Part shown: piece by piece, positions 8,102-19,600 of the stretch
Numbering within the stretch: the stretch's first letter is position 1
Layout of the letters: each line of letters opens with the position of its first letter
Assembly (NCBI GenBank): GCA_945862165.1
Contig: CAMAXI010000001.1
Span: forward strand, 496,001-560,000
Direction: 5' to 3'
DNA: 64,000 bases
DNA from: Chryseobacterium gleum
GTDB lineage: Bacteria > Bacteroidota > Bacteroidia > Flavobacteriales_D > Crocinitomicaceae
Translations under genes and position numbers: made by a program
Notes under the pieces: model-generated
Database searches by the model: none
Told to the model about the DNA's origin: nothing
Seen by the model: the letters and a program-made list of their open reading frames with translations, nothing else

Positions 8102-9460
8102 ATGACTTTAAACGCATTAACCGCAATTTCACCAGTAGATGGAAGATATAGATCTAAAACAGAAGAATTAGCAAAATATTTTTCCGAATTTGGATTAATT
8201 AAATACCGCGTTCAAGTAGAAATTGAATACTTTATTACTATGGTAGAAGCGCACGTTTCACCTTTACAATCTTTTCCTTTAGATAAAATTCAAACTTTAA
8301 GAAATATTTACATAAACTTTACAGAAGAAGATGCTATTTGGATCAAAAATTCTGAAAAAATCACAAACCACGATGTTAAAGCAGTTGAATACTTTTTAAA
8401 AGAACAAATGTCACAACTTGGTCTTGACCAATACCTTGAATTTATTCATTTTGGTTTAACATCACAAGATATTAACAATACAAGTATTCCACTTTCATTA
8501 AAAGAAGCATTAACGGACGTTTATTTTCCACTTTTAGAAAAAGTAATCGCAAAACTTAATGCACTAAAAATAGAATGGAAAGATGTTTCTATGTTAGCAA
8601 AAACACATGGCCAACCAGCATCCCCAACGCGTTTAGGAAAAGAGATTCAAGTTTTTTCTGAACGTTTGGAAATACAATTAGCACAAGCTACTGCAGTACC
8701 TTTTTCCGCTAAATTTGGAGGCGCAACAGGAAACCTAAATGCACATCACATTGCATTCCCAGGTCATGATTGGGTTGCTTTCTCCAACAATTTCGTTAAC
8801 AATGTTCTAGGTTTAGATAGAAGTCAAACAACTACTCAAATTGAGCATTACGACAATCTTGCAGCTTTATTTGATGCTTTAAAACGTATTAATACAATTA
8901 TTTTAGATTTAAATCGTGACATGTGGATGTATGTTTCCATGGATTACTTCAAACAAAAACTAAAAGAAGGAGAAATTGGATCTTCTGCTATGCCGCACAA
9001 AGTTAATCCTATTGATTTTGAAAATTCAGAAGGTAACATTGGTATCGCAAATGCTTTGTTTGAACATCTAGCTGCAAAACTTCCTGTTTCTCGTTTACAA
9101 CGTGACTTAACAGACTCTACAGTTTTACGTACCATCGGAGTACCTTTAGCGCATTCATTAATCTCCATGAAATCTACCATAGTTGGATTAGAAAAATTGT
9201 TGTTAAATGAAGAAGCTTTTGAGAATGATTTAGAAAAAAACTGGGCGGTAGTTGCAGAAGCTATCCAGACCATTCTTCGCCGCGAAGGTTTCCCTAAACC
9301 ATATGAAGCATTGAAAGGCTTAACCCGTAAAAACGAAGCTACGACAAAAGCATCTGTACATGCATTCATTGATACACTTTCTGTTTCAGAAGATTTAAAA
9401 ACGGAATTGAAGCACATCACACCACAGAATTATACCGGAATTCAATTGGTTAACAATTAA
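8102..9460 (+). CDS. purB: Adenylosuccinate lyase
   Basis: A 452-aa protein of the fumarase/aspartase superfamily. It opens with LNALTAISPVDGRYRSKTEELAKYFSE, as in the E. coli-type PurB. It has the family motifs HFGLTSQDINNTS, KTHGQPASPTRLGKE and the signature GSSAMPHKVNPI, whose Ser is the catalytic residue. It catalyses two steps of purine synthesis, SAICAR to AICAR and adenylosuccinate to AMP, each releasing fumarate. It is a single gene with its own promoter, 3 bp from a convergent cupin gene. Confidence 0.97.
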   Translation: MTLNALTAISPVDGRYRSKTEELAKYFSEFGLIKYRVQVEIEYFITMVEAHVSPLQSFPLDKIQTLRNIYINFTEEDAIWIKNSEKITNHDVKAVEYFLKEQMSQLGLDQYLEFIHFGLTSQDINNTSIPLSLKEALTDVYFPLLEKVIAKLNALKIEWKDVSMLAKTHGQPASPTRLGKEIQVFSERLEIQLAQATAVPFSAKFGGATGNLNAHHIAFPGHDWVAFSNNFVNNVLGLDRSQTTTQIEHYDNLAALFDALKRINTIILDLNRDMWMYVSMDYFKQKLKEGEIGSSAMPHKVNPIDFENSEGNIGIANALFEHLAAKLPVSRLQRDLTDSTVLRTIGVPLAHSLISMKSTIVGLEKLLLNEEAFENDLEKNWAVVAEAIQTILRREGFPKPYEALKGLTRKNEATTKASVHAFIDTLSVSEDLKTELKHITPQNYTGIQLVNN

Positions 9461-9463
9461 TTC

Positions 9464-9883
9464 TTATTCTAACAAAATTCGATCGGTTCCATCAAATTCA
9501 GGTGCTTGAACCGAAAGTACTTTTAATGGTATGTCAGAAATAACTTTCACAGAATGGGGAGTGTTTTCAGGAATGAATAACACATCTCCTTTTTTAATTA
9601 AGCATTTTTTCTCTCCTAAACGCATTTCACCAATCCCTTCTATTACATAAATCGTCTCACTATGTGCTTGGTGCTTGTGTAATTTCACTTCTTTCTTGAT
9701 TAAAATTAAAAAAGTAGTGGAATTTTTATCTGAACTCAATTTCTTTACCGCTATATTATCGTATGACTCATTTACCTTTAAAGTATCCGTATCGATTACG
9801 ATTTGTCCCTTTAAAGCGTACGGAAAAATAAATAACAATATAGTTATTAAATAGCGAGGAAATTTGAATGTATTACTAAGCAT
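9464..9883 (-). CDS. Exported cupin-domain protein
   Basis: A 139-aa protein. An N-terminal hydrophobic segment (ITILLFIFPYALKGQ) forms a signal peptide or anchor, followed by one small beta-barrel cupin domain. The cupin metal-site motifs are visible as HKHQAHSETIYVIEG (His/His/Glu) and PENTPHSVKV (fourth His). Proteins of this kind may be enzymes or metal/ligand binders; the substrate is not evident. It stops 3 bp from the purB stop, with no terminator between, so antisense read-through is possible. Confidence 0.75.
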   Translation of the reverse strand: MLSNTFKFPRYLITILLFIFPYALKGQIVIDTDTLKVNESYDNIAVKKLSSDKNSTTFLILIKKEVKLHKHQAHSETIYVIEGIGEMRLGEKKCLIKKGDVLFIPENTPHSVKVISDIPLKVLSVQAPEFDGTDRILLE

Positions 9884-9919
9884 AATTTTGTTTTATCAAA
9901 AATCACGAAAACATATTTC

Positions 9920-9947
9920 AAAAAAATAGCCACTAAAAAGTGGCTAT
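9920..9947 (-). terminator. Rho-independent terminator after the DUF3127 gene
   Basis: ATAGCCACT and AGTGGCTAT pair perfectly around AAAA (9926-9947). Read on the minus strand, the stem is followed by a T-run, closing the flavin reductase/DUF3127 unit. Confidence 0.85.
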
Positions 9948-9966
9948 AAATTTAATTATTTATGAA

Positions 9967-10359
9967 TTAAAATGGTAAATCGTCATCTGAACTTGAAGTA
10001 GTCATTTCAGGTGTAGCAGAAGCAACTGGATTTAAATTCATAGCAGATGGACCATTTGCTGGAATACCTTGAGAAGTATTGCCTACTTTGTCAATTCTCC
10101 ATGCATCCAATGAGTTAAAATATTTTACTTCACCTTGAGGATTCGTCCACTCTCTTCCACGAAGATTAAAAGATACTTCGATTTGATCATTTACATTAAC
10201 ACCATCCAATAAAGTACATTTATCTTGTGTTAATTGAAATAAAATATCTTGAGGATACATTCCTGAAGTGTCTGAAACTACGAATTCTCTTTTAGAAAAT
10301 TTCTCTGATACCTGAACTGTAGGATTTACTACTTTTATTGTTCCTGCTAATTTGTACAT
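9967..10359 (-). CDS. DUF3127 OB-fold-like protein with an SSB-type acidic tail
   Basis: A 130-aa protein. Residues 1-90 match the Bacteroidota DUF3127 family: an opening beta strand YKLAGTIKVV, a central DILFQLTQDKC, then DQIEVSFNLRGREW and DAWRIDKV, a layout like an OB fold. After a flexible Ala/Pro/Ser region the protein ends in SSSDDDLPF. That is the form of the SSB C-terminal tip (DDDIPF), which recruits replication and repair proteins through the last Phe. I infer a nucleic-acid-binding or SSB-like role; this is not established for the family. It lies 18 bp downstream of the flavin reductase gene and is probably co-transcribed with it. Confidence 0.8.
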   Translation of the reverse strand: MYKLAGTIKVVNPTVQVSEKFSKREFVVSDTSGMYPQDILFQLTQDKCTLLDGVNVNDQIEVSFNLRGREWTNPQGEVKYFNSLDAWRIDKVGNTSQGIPANGPSAMNLNPVASATPEMTTSSSDDDLPF

Positions 10360-10377
10360 ACTTATTTATTTATTCTA

Positions 10378-11271
10378 TTAATTATTAAACGCTAATAAGG
10401 TCATCCATGCCTCATTTAATTTATTTTCAGCCAATAAGGCTTGCGCATGTTTATGCAACTCCACCTCTAATTGACTAGGATTACTATCTAAAGTTACAAA
10501 TAAATTATTTAATTCTACTAATTTATATTCGTTAACTTCTGTTTCATTCGGTAAATTTTCAATCCCTGCCAACAATCCTAAATCATTCTTGGTCAATACT
10601 TCCGAAGCTAAAATATCCGCTGGTAATTGATCGAATCCAATACCAACTGTTGTAATTGGTTTGACAACCTCAAACATCGATTTTTCATTTGCATGCACAT
10701 ACCAGTTACCTCCCATACGCGCTACTAAATTGATTTTATGTTGGTCAATCAATCCATTTTCATCCAATACTTCTTCTGCAATATGAATTTTAACAACTTC
10801 ACAAATAATTAAGTTTCCTGCACCTCCCTTATCCCCTAATTCGATTACTTCATTCACCTTACACTCAAATTGCACTGGTGATTCCGCTACACGTTTAGGC
10901 TTCACCAAATCCGAATCTAAAGCTGTAAAACCTGCTTTTACAAACTCATCCACATCAGGAGCATAAGGAGAACTACTTAAACTCATTTGTTGTACGATAT
11001 CGTAATTAACAATATTAATCACTACCTCTGGAACCACTTTAACATTCTTATAGGTATCCTTCGTTTCATTTGTTCGACCACTTCTAGCTGGTGAAAAAAT
11101 TAAAATTGGAGGATTCGCACTAAAAACATTAAAAAAACTAAAAGGAGATAAGTTATGATTCCCATTAGCATCAACCGTTGAAGCAAATGCAATTGGTCTT
11201 GGCCCAATAGCACCAAGTAATATTTGATGCAATTTTGGAATTGGTAATTCTTGCGGATTAATATCTATCAT
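10378..11271 (-). CDS. Flavin reductase-like (DIM6/NTAB) FMN-binding protein
   Basis: A 297-aa protein. Residues 1-200 are a flavin-reductase-like split-barrel domain. It starts ILLGAIGPRPIAFASTVDANG, followed by NLSPFSFFNVFSANPP and FSPARSGRTNETKDTY, the FMN phosphate-binding region of the DIM6/NTAB group. The C-terminal 90 residues are helical and carry no known motif. The family reduces FMN with NAD(P)H or acts as an oxidoreductase on small carbonyl or aromatic compounds. An exact TAnnTTTG box lies 21 bp upstream, and the DUF3127 gene follows. Confidence 0.82.
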   Translation of the reverse strand: MIDINPQELPIPKLHQILLGAIGPRPIAFASTVDANGNHNLSPFSFFNVFSANPPILIFSPARSGRTNETKDTYKNVKVVPEVVINIVNYDIVQQMSLSSSPYAPDVDEFVKAGFTALDSDLVKPKRVAESPVQFECKVNEVIELGDKGGAGNLIICEVVKIHIAEEVLDENGLIDQHKINLVARMGGNWYVHANEKSMFEVVKPITTVGIGFDQLPADILASEVLTKNDLGLLAGIENLPNETEVNEYKLVELNNLFVTLDSNPSQLEVELHKHAQALLAENKLNEAWMTLLAFNN

Positions 11272-11291
11272 TTTACAAACGATTTAGATTG

Positions 11292-11299
11292 CAAAAATA
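11292..11299 (-). promoter_or_regulatory. -7 promoter box of the flavin reductase/DUF3127 unit
   Basis: On the minus strand TATTTTTG matches TAnnTTTG exactly and ends 20 bp before the ATG at 11271. Confidence 0.55.
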
Positions 11300-11381
11300 C
11301 ATGGATTTAAGAGGAAATTATAAGGAAGTTATCGATATTTATTAACAGTTAAAAAATTTACCTTAATAACCCAACTTCTAC

Positions 11382-13523
11382 TTAATTAGTATTCGGGAAT
11401 CTAAAAGTAAACTCTGTTCTTCTATTAATTCTATGTAACTCTTCGGGACATGGCACACCATCTAAACACTGATTCAATAATTTAGTTTCACCATAATTTA
11501 AAACAGTTAAACGCGCCTTACTAACCCCTTTAGACATAATGTAATTCAAACAACTTTCACTACGTTTTTTAGAAAGATCCATATTATAAGAAGCTTTGCC
11601 GCGCGAGTCAGTATGCGAACTTATCTCCATATACACATCTTTGTTTTCGTTTAAAAATGTTGCTAAAGTATCTAACTCTGCTTTACCAAATTCACTTAAT
11701 CCATAACTATTATATGCATATAAAATATTTTCTAATCGCATAGTAATTAAAGCGGGTGTCTTTCTTACTTCTATCTTTTCTTGGATTCGTTTTAATGTAT
11801 CTGAAGTTCTAAATTGTTTAACTGCAGGATCATATCCTAGTTTAGTCGCAGTTATTTGGTAATTTACGTTAAAAGGTAAATTTGCATGAATATTACCATA
11901 AAAATCGGTCGTAAATGAAATGTTATTTCCTGTTTCAATATTCTTTAATTCCACAGAAGCTACTGACACAGGATAGGCAGTTTCTCGGTCGGTAACATTC
12001 AAATCAAAAGAAACCATCGTCTCTTCTAAAGTGAAATTTTTATCCATTACCTCTGATTTTTTAACACCTAATGTGTTAAAATCTACCGTTAGAGGCTCAT
12101 GATCACCACTACCAATTAAAAATGTATACTGTTGATCCGGTTTACTTTTAAATGTGAACTTTCCATTTTCATTCGTATATAAAGTATCAACAATTCGATT
12201 TTTGTTATTCAACACCAAAACACGAACACCTGAAATTACGTTTTGTGTACCTATATTTGAAAATACATATCCATTTAAATCTACTGTAACATCATTTAAA
12301 ATTACAGAATACAAGCGATCGATTAAATCTCCACGATTACTTGTAATAAATCCATGTAAATGCGATTTATCCAAAGCAATAGAATAATCATTTGCATTTG
12401 TATTTATTGGATATCCTGCATTTTTTACATTCGTTATTTCAGCAACAACTACATTTGCATAAAATATATCAAATCCTCCAAAACCTGGATGACCATTACT
12501 TGTAAAATAAAGTTTTCCATTACTTTCAAATGGAAACATTTCATCTCCTTCTGTGTTGATAGACTGCCCAGCATTTATTGGTTCTGACCATACATTTTGA
12601 TCGCGTGTACAATACCAAATATCTAGACCTCCACTACCGCCTTCTCGGTCAGAAGCAAACCAAAAAACTAGATGATTATTTGAAACATTTGCATGACTTG
12701 TAAAAGCATTTTTGTCATTAAAAGAAAAATTTCGCGTTTTCTTTAGAACTTCATCATAAACAAATATTCCTACTGCATTTACAGCCTCTTTTTTGTTTTT
12801 CGGTAAATACTTTGAGTAATACCATAGTTTTTCAATACTATCATAAAATGCGATACCCTCAAATTTATTAATTCCATTTCCTTTTAATTTCTTGCGGATT
12901 TTTAAACTATCACTATATAAATATGTTGGAAATAAAATACTATTCTCTAATAGCCAAGGCCTATTGTTTTTCTTCTTTTTAGTCGAAGTAAGTGCTATTC
13001 CTTTTGGGTAATAAGCAGTATTATAATCTCCTTTTTCAGAATTAAATGTAGCTAATTCAACTTTGTATTTCAACGAATCTTGACGTAATTCATCCAGATA
13101 GGTTCCAGAAAAATAAACTTCTAATAAATTTAATCGTGCATCGTTACTTGCTAATACGACAGGATGCTCAAACATCTTTTTCGCTTCGCTGTTTGCACCA
13201 ATATATACCATTAATTGTATATAATTGTAAGCATCCTCAAAAGCAAATTGTTCTGTTTTGCTTAATTTCTCGTAAAAATGCTTTGCATCTAGGTACTTTT
13301 TAGCATTTATGGATGAAATCGCACCGTTTCTATAAACATCTGGATATAATTGAGGATTTAAAGTGTCTTTCTTAATGAGTTTCGTGTAAATTTCACTCGA
13401 AACATCATAATGTTTCGCCTCAAATGCTTTTAGTCCTTTTGCAATTCTACTACTTTGAGAAAAAGAGAGCATATTACTACAAAAAATCAACACTAGCACT
13501 AACCAAAATCTATTCAAAGTCAT
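11382..13523 (-). CDS. PorE-like OmpA family protein (TPR, PD40 propeller, CarboxypepD-reg, OmpA)
   Basis: A 713-aa protein with the four-part layout of the T9SS protein PorE. After a signal peptide (FWLVLVLIFCSNMLSFSQ) come TPR-like helices (about 25-160) and a PD40 beta-propeller (about 165-420, with WFASDREGGSGGLDIWYC and YFTSNGHPGFGGFDIFYA). A carboxypeptidase-regulatory-like beta sandwich follows (about 430-580). An OmpA-like domain closes the protein (about 600-713, with ISSHTDSRGKASYNMDLSKKR and NRRTEF), which contacts peptidoglycan. There is no lipobox Cys at the cleavage site, unlike PorE itself. It lies 94 bp downstream of a giant T9SS type B protein gene, so it may help anchor or export that protein. 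Confidence 0.78.
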   Translation of the reverse strand: MTLNRFWLVLVLIFCSNMLSFSQSSRIAKGLKAFEAKHYDVSSEIYTKLIKKDTLNPQLYPDVYRNGAISSINAKKYLDAKHFYEKLSKTEQFAFEDAYNYIQLMVYIGANSEAKKMFEHPVVLASNDARLNLLEVYFSGTYLDELRQDSLKYKVELATFNSEKGDYNTAYYPKGIALTSTKKKKNNRPWLLENSILFPTYLYSDSLKIRKKLKGNGINKFEGIAFYDSIEKLWYYSKYLPKNKKEAVNAVGIFVYDEVLKKTRNFSFNDKNAFTSHANVSNNHLVFWFASDREGGSGGLDIWYCTRDQNVWSEPINAGQSINTEGDEMFPFESNGKLYFTSNGHPGFGGFDIFYANVVVAEITNVKNAGYPINTNANDYSIALDKSHLHGFITSNRGDLIDRLYSVILNDVTVDLNGYVFSNIGTQNVISGVRVLVLNNKNRIVDTLYTNENGKFTFKSKPDQQYTFLIGSGDHEPLTVDFNTLGVKKSEVMDKNFTLEETMVSFDLNVTDRETAYPVSVASVELKNIETGNNISFTTDFYGNIHANLPFNVNYQITATKLGYDPAVKQFRTSDTLKRIQEKIEVRKTPALITMRLENILYAYNSYGLSEFGKAELDTLATFLNENKDVYMEISSHTDSRGKASYNMDLSKKRSESCLNYIMSKGVSKARLTVLNYGETKLLNQCLDGVPCPEELHRINRRTEFTFRFPNTN

Positions 13524-13617
13524 TTTATTAATCTAAATATAATTACAATATTATGGATATTTTTTCACTAAATGGTTACACTTTTTTATAAACAACAATT
13601 AATTAATACTAGAAAAT

Positions 13618-16600
13618 TTATTTAACCAATTCAATATAACCACTTTCAACTGCTTCCCCGTTCCCTTTATCAATAACATAAAAATAAGTTCCTGTAGGTA
13701 AATACCCTTCTCCAAGAGTTAGTATATCCGAACTTGGTCGACCATCCCAGCTATCCATGTATGGAATTTCACTTGTGTAAACTTTTGATCCCCAACGATT
13801 GTAAATACTAATTTGAACATTTGGATATTTTTCATAGTAATTAATAATCCATGTATCATTTTTCCCATCACCGTCTGGAGTAATGATTTGCGGAAGATTT
13901 AGAACTGTACATCCGACCATTTCTGTAACCGAATGTTTACATTTTTTAGCATCCGTAACTTCGATGATATATTTACCCACTTTTAAATTATTTGTTTTTA
14001 ATGAATTCCCAACAAGATTTCCATATTGATCTTTAACAGTAATAGAAAATGGAGAATAACCATTTATATCTTTTTCTACAATAGTTAAAACACCTGTGTT
14101 TTTATCACAAATGCTATTTTCTGGGTGAGCTATAAATGCAACCTCATACAAATGTACGTCCACTAAATCTTTTACACTAGAATAACATTTTTTACCTGTA
14201 GTAGGATCTGTATTATAAGCAGCTGCATAATAATTCGTTGAATACAATAGATCTGTTGACTTTAAAGGATTTAATGCGTTTTGATTACTGAACCATGCAA
14301 TAGTATTTGAATTATACGGGTCCGTTGGGAGATTAGCAACAGTCTCTAGCGCATTTTTACAAGGTTCATAAAAATGATCTTTCATCAATATGTCAGTAGG
14401 TGTTAAAATCAAATTTACAGTTACTTTCACACGCTCCTTACTTTCACAAACACTAGTTTGATTTGGTCTATATGCTACATAAAACGTTTGTGACATTGGA
14501 GGAAAATCAATTTTATCCGTTAAAGTACTTGCTACACCACCTGCAATTTTGGTATACCACAGTAATCCACTAGCTACACCTAACTCTTTAGATAATTCTG
14601 CAAAAGTTAAATTATCACCAGAACAAATAGTAAGAGCTGTTGTTGATAGCGTTGGTAAGGTTACATCTGATATATTCACGGTTACTTTTTGTCGTGCAAA
14701 ACTTTTACACCCTGCACTATCCGCTTGGTAGTAATAAGCCTTGGATAATAATGTATCTGAAATAGCTAACGAATTACCACCTATACTTAAATCAAAGATT
14801 TTAAGCGTTGAATTAGTCGTGTTTATTTTTTTTACTAAATCACCCACTGTATGGTACTCTGAAGCACAATAATCTATTGGAGAAATACTTTGGAATTTTG
14901 GTCCACTATTTAATTTTACAGTTACGAGTACGCGATCACTTTCACAACCATTGACTTTTTGTGAGACATAATAACTTCCATTCTGTATTAGTGTATCGTT
15001 CACGGAATATACATCCGACGAACTTGTATCTTTATCCTTATACCAAATCGGAGTGACTAAAGCAGAAGTGTTTAAATTTGATACTTTAGGTAAATCAATT
15101 GCACAAAAAGTTTGAGGAGACTGAATCGACGGTAAACTTGGTTTTCCATAGTAGGTATTAATTTTCAATGGTAAAGAATTAGTAGAAGTACAGCCATTAG
15201 AATCCGTAACAACAAAAGTATAGGTTGTATTATCTTTTAAATTCGAAATTAATTGAGAAGTTATATTCCCTTTAATAGTCGTTGTTTGTGGAGTACTTGT
15301 TATTGTCCAATTCCCTTTTGGTAAAGAAGTTAATAAAACAGAACCTGTTTTCAATACGCATGTTGGTTGTTCAATATTCGTTAATTGAGGTGGAGATGGC
15401 GGAATAACTTTAGGTTTAACATTTACTTGTATGGTATCAGATATACAACCAAGATCATTCTGAACAGATATCGAATACGTAGTAGCAGGATTTAGGTTTA
15501 ATAAGTCATAGGAATTACCAAAACCATTAATTACACTTCCAATGGAAGGAGATGTATTAATTTTCCAATTGCCTCCTGGTAAATTAGTTAATTTAACACT
15601 ACCTGATTGAGAGAAACAGGAAGGTTGTGATAGTTGAAAGATCGATAGTTTAGCGGGTTTTACTTCGAATGCGATAGTTGTATCTAAAATATCCGACACA
15701 CATCCTGAAATTACAATACTTGCACCATAGATTCCATTATCTTTCACCCAAATACTTTGGGAAGTTTGTTTTAAGGTATCTAGATTATCTTTAATCCAAA
15801 CGTAACTTGAAGGAGGGTCTTCGTCAAACTTTACGGTTAACTGGATGGAATCACCTGAACATATAGGCGCAATTTTACTTGCAATTAAAGCAGAAGGTGG
15901 CAAGGGACTACTTGGTTCAAATACTGTAGCTTTATATAGATAAACACAAATTTTATTATCAAACGTAACATTATATGTTCCTGCTTTCAACTTATTTATA
16001 CTAAAAGGAGAATTTGGATTTGTCTGTAAAACAACGTTTTGAGAGTCTCCAATTTGGTCTGCACCTAGTTTCCAAACGATATCTCCTTTCGCATCCCCTT
16101 TCATTGTGATAGAGCCGTCTGATCCATTACAAGTCAAGGTTGAACCAGCAGTAACTTTTAAAGGATTTGCTCTTACTACAGCATTTATAACATTCGAAAT
16201 AACAGTAGTCGGATTTGCACAAACTTGATTAGAAATTAATGTTACACTTATTTTATCCTTGTCTTTAATTTTACCAGAAGAATAATTAGTTGAATTTAAC
16301 CCTACTGTTAGATTATTTACTTTCCATTGATAAGTAGGATTTAACCCCGCATTTATGGATGTAGCCTTAAAAACAACATTATCATCTGGACAAAGTGTAA
16401 TAGTATCTTTTGTTGCATTCATAGGCATATTCGTTACCTCAATACTTACACTTGGCTGAACAACAGGGTATACAGTCAATGTTACTTTTAAAGGTAATCC
16501 AACACACATATTTGCTGTCGGTGTGATAATATAATCAACATCGCCAGATATATTTCCAGACAATTGAAGTAATTGTGCGATTTTCAAGCCATTACCATCA

Positions 16601-19600
16601 CTAGCTCCTGTTACATTGTTTGTAGGATTCGCTTTCCACGAAAAAGAGGTGTTTGGAGTGTTACTAGTTAGTTGTATATCTGTAGTTGAATTATTACATA
16701 CATTGTTTGTCAACACCGTAGAATTTACAACAGGTAAAGGATTTACTACCAATGTTATTACTTTAGTAGTATAACAATTTAATACAGAAGGTGTAAAAGT
16801 ATACGTTTTTGTTTCTTTTAAATTAATAGCTGGACTCCAAACACCTGACAAACCTTCATTAGAAACAGTTGGTAAAGAATAATTTTCGCCTTCACATATT
16901 TCATTTTTCAAATTGAAAGTTGGAGATAAATTTGAACCAATTGTAATAGTTATACTATTAGAAAGAGATGTTAAAGCAGTAATACAGTTTGAATTTGATA
17001 TCATGGATACTGAAATCTTATCACCATTTACTAAAGTTGTTTTTGTATAGGTACTTGTAATTTCACCATAAACATCAATCCCATTTAATTTCCATTGATA
17101 TGTGGGCGAGGTTCCTTCATTTATAGGATGTGCCGTAAATGTTACACTTGAACCTGCACAAATTACATTATCCGCATCGGAAGATGTTATAGAAACCGAT
17201 GGTTTCAAAAGATCATCGACAATTATTTGACCGATAACAGAATCATTGCCACATCCTCCGGTTGGTTTTACAACAAAATCAAAAATTCCAAATTCTGTTG
17301 GTGTACCTAAAATTATCACTTTATCCGCTACAACATTTGCTGTAACTCCATTTGGAAGATTTTTTACTGAAACACTATTAGCACCAAGCAACTGATATTC
17401 TATTGAATTAATTGGAGTGTTCAAACATACTTTCTGGGAATCAGAAGCTAAATCAGAAGTTAAAGTTATTTTATAATTTTCAAGTATATCAATTTTCAAG
17501 GTTGTACTAATAGCACATTGACCTAAATCTGGAGTAAATAAATAGGTTGTTGTAATTAAATTATTAATTGCAGGAGTCCAACTACCTAGGATGCTATTTG
17601 CGGATATTGTTGGTAATGAAATATTTTCACCACTACATTTTGGTGAAATTGAAGTGAAAATTGGAGTGATAGCTGTTCCTGTTACATCCCAAGAACAAGT
17701 GGTCGTATTAAATGTCGCTGTTTCATAACACGCAATTGCTGGTTGCACTGGTTGCGTACCTGTTACATCCCAAGAACAAGTTGTCGTATTAAATGTCGCT
17801 GTTTCATAACACGCAATTGCTGGTTGCACTGGTTGAGACCCTGTTACATCCCAAGAACAAGTTGTCGTATTAAATGTCGCTGTTTCATAACACGCAATTG
17901 CTGGTTGCACTGGTTGAGATCCTGTTACATCCCAAGAACAAGTTGTCGTATTAAATGTCGCTGTTTCATAACACGCAATTGCTGGTTGCACTGGTTGTGG
18001 AGTGATGGTAATTGTCATCGTTGCCGTAGTAGCACACGTTGGTGCGGCAGTAGATGTTGGTGTAAAGGTGTAAAGCGTAGTTGCTGAATTATCAATTGCT
18101 GGAGACCAGGATCCTACAATGGAATTCGTGGAAGTAGTTGGTAAAGCAGAAATCGATGCTCCAGAACAATAAGGCCCTACTTGACTAAAAGTTGGTGTCG
18201 TTGGATCGTTGATGGTAATTGTCATCGTTGCCGTAGTAGCACACGTTGGTGCGGCAGTAGATGTTGGAGTAAAAGTATATAAGGTAGTTGCTAAATTATT
18301 AATTGCTGGAGACCAGGATCCTGCGATGGAATTTATGGAGGTGGTTGGTAAAGCAGAAATCGATGCTCCAGAACAATAAGGGCCTACTTGACTAAAAGTT
18401 GGTGTCGTTGGATCGTTGATGGTAATTGTCATCGTTGCCGTAGTAGCACACGTTGGTGCGGCAGTAGATGTTGGAGTAAAGGTGTAAGTCTGTGTCCCTA
18501 CCGTTGCTGTTGATATTGTTGCATTCCACGTTCCTGTAATCGATGGTGTGTTCGTTGAACTCATTGGTAAGGAAGCTGGTATTGCATCCTTACAATATGG
18601 TCCTAACTGCGTAAACGTTGGTGTTGTATTTGCAATAACTGTTATGGTTCCTGTAACATTTTGACTGTTACAAGTACCACCAACCAAAGGAATGGAATAG
18701 TTATACGTATTAGCATTTGTTGGTGTGCCATTAATTGTGATAACACCTGCATTATAGGTAGCAGATACTCCAGGAGGTAAACTATTTGCGCCAGCAACAC
18801 CACTATTTGAAATACCGGTAATATCTGATTTTGTAGAATAAGTAATATTTGTCAAAGAGGCATTTCTACATAACGATTGGTTATCTGTTCCCGCTGCTGA
18901 AGTCAAAGTAACACATGGCGTACATGTAGGTGTTGTAAGGTATACAGTTATTGAAGTACTATTACCAGTAGCATCAGTAGCTGTAATTACAACTGGCGTA
19001 GTTGTTCCTGAAGATAGTGCTGTTCCTGCAGCTGGAACAGATGTTACAGTTGGTGAAAGATCACATAAGTCGATAGCGGTAAATGAAGGTACTGTAAAAG
19101 TACAGGTTGCATTTGTTACATACGCTGAATCATGTCCTTTAATTACAGGGGGTAAGTTATCGGAAGTACAATCAATTGTTCTTGTTGAAGTACAACTACC
19201 ACTCACAGAACCATTACAAGTTGGTGATGGTAAATCGGATGCAGCCAAAAGATTCAGCGTAGTTGGTGCGATATTATATGTTGGATTAATGCCTGTAGAT
19301 CTAACAGAATTAGTTAGAGACCAAGAGGATGAAGATGCATTAATCTGATTAGTACCTGCTGCAGTAAATGTAGAATTAGTAATTGAAAAAGTTCCTGATT
19401 GAGCGAAATATACACACTTTGTATCAGAGGTAGTATTATCAAAACTACATTTATCTATAATTAATTCATATGGACCTACATTTGTTCCAGCAACGTATGA
19501 ACTAGATATATATTTAACACTTACATGACCACCTTTACCTCCATTATTAGAAGAGAAAGTACAATTTGTAAGGTTAATTCGAGAAGACTCTAAACCAGCA

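Noticed and set aside
17743-18087. 114-codon plus-strand frame rich in Cys/Arg/Trp
   Set aside because: It is the antisense of the 81-bp repeats and exists only because the unit length is a multiple of three.
17678-18624. CRISPR array
   Set aside because: The repeats are contiguous, in frame with a surface protein and have no unique spacers.
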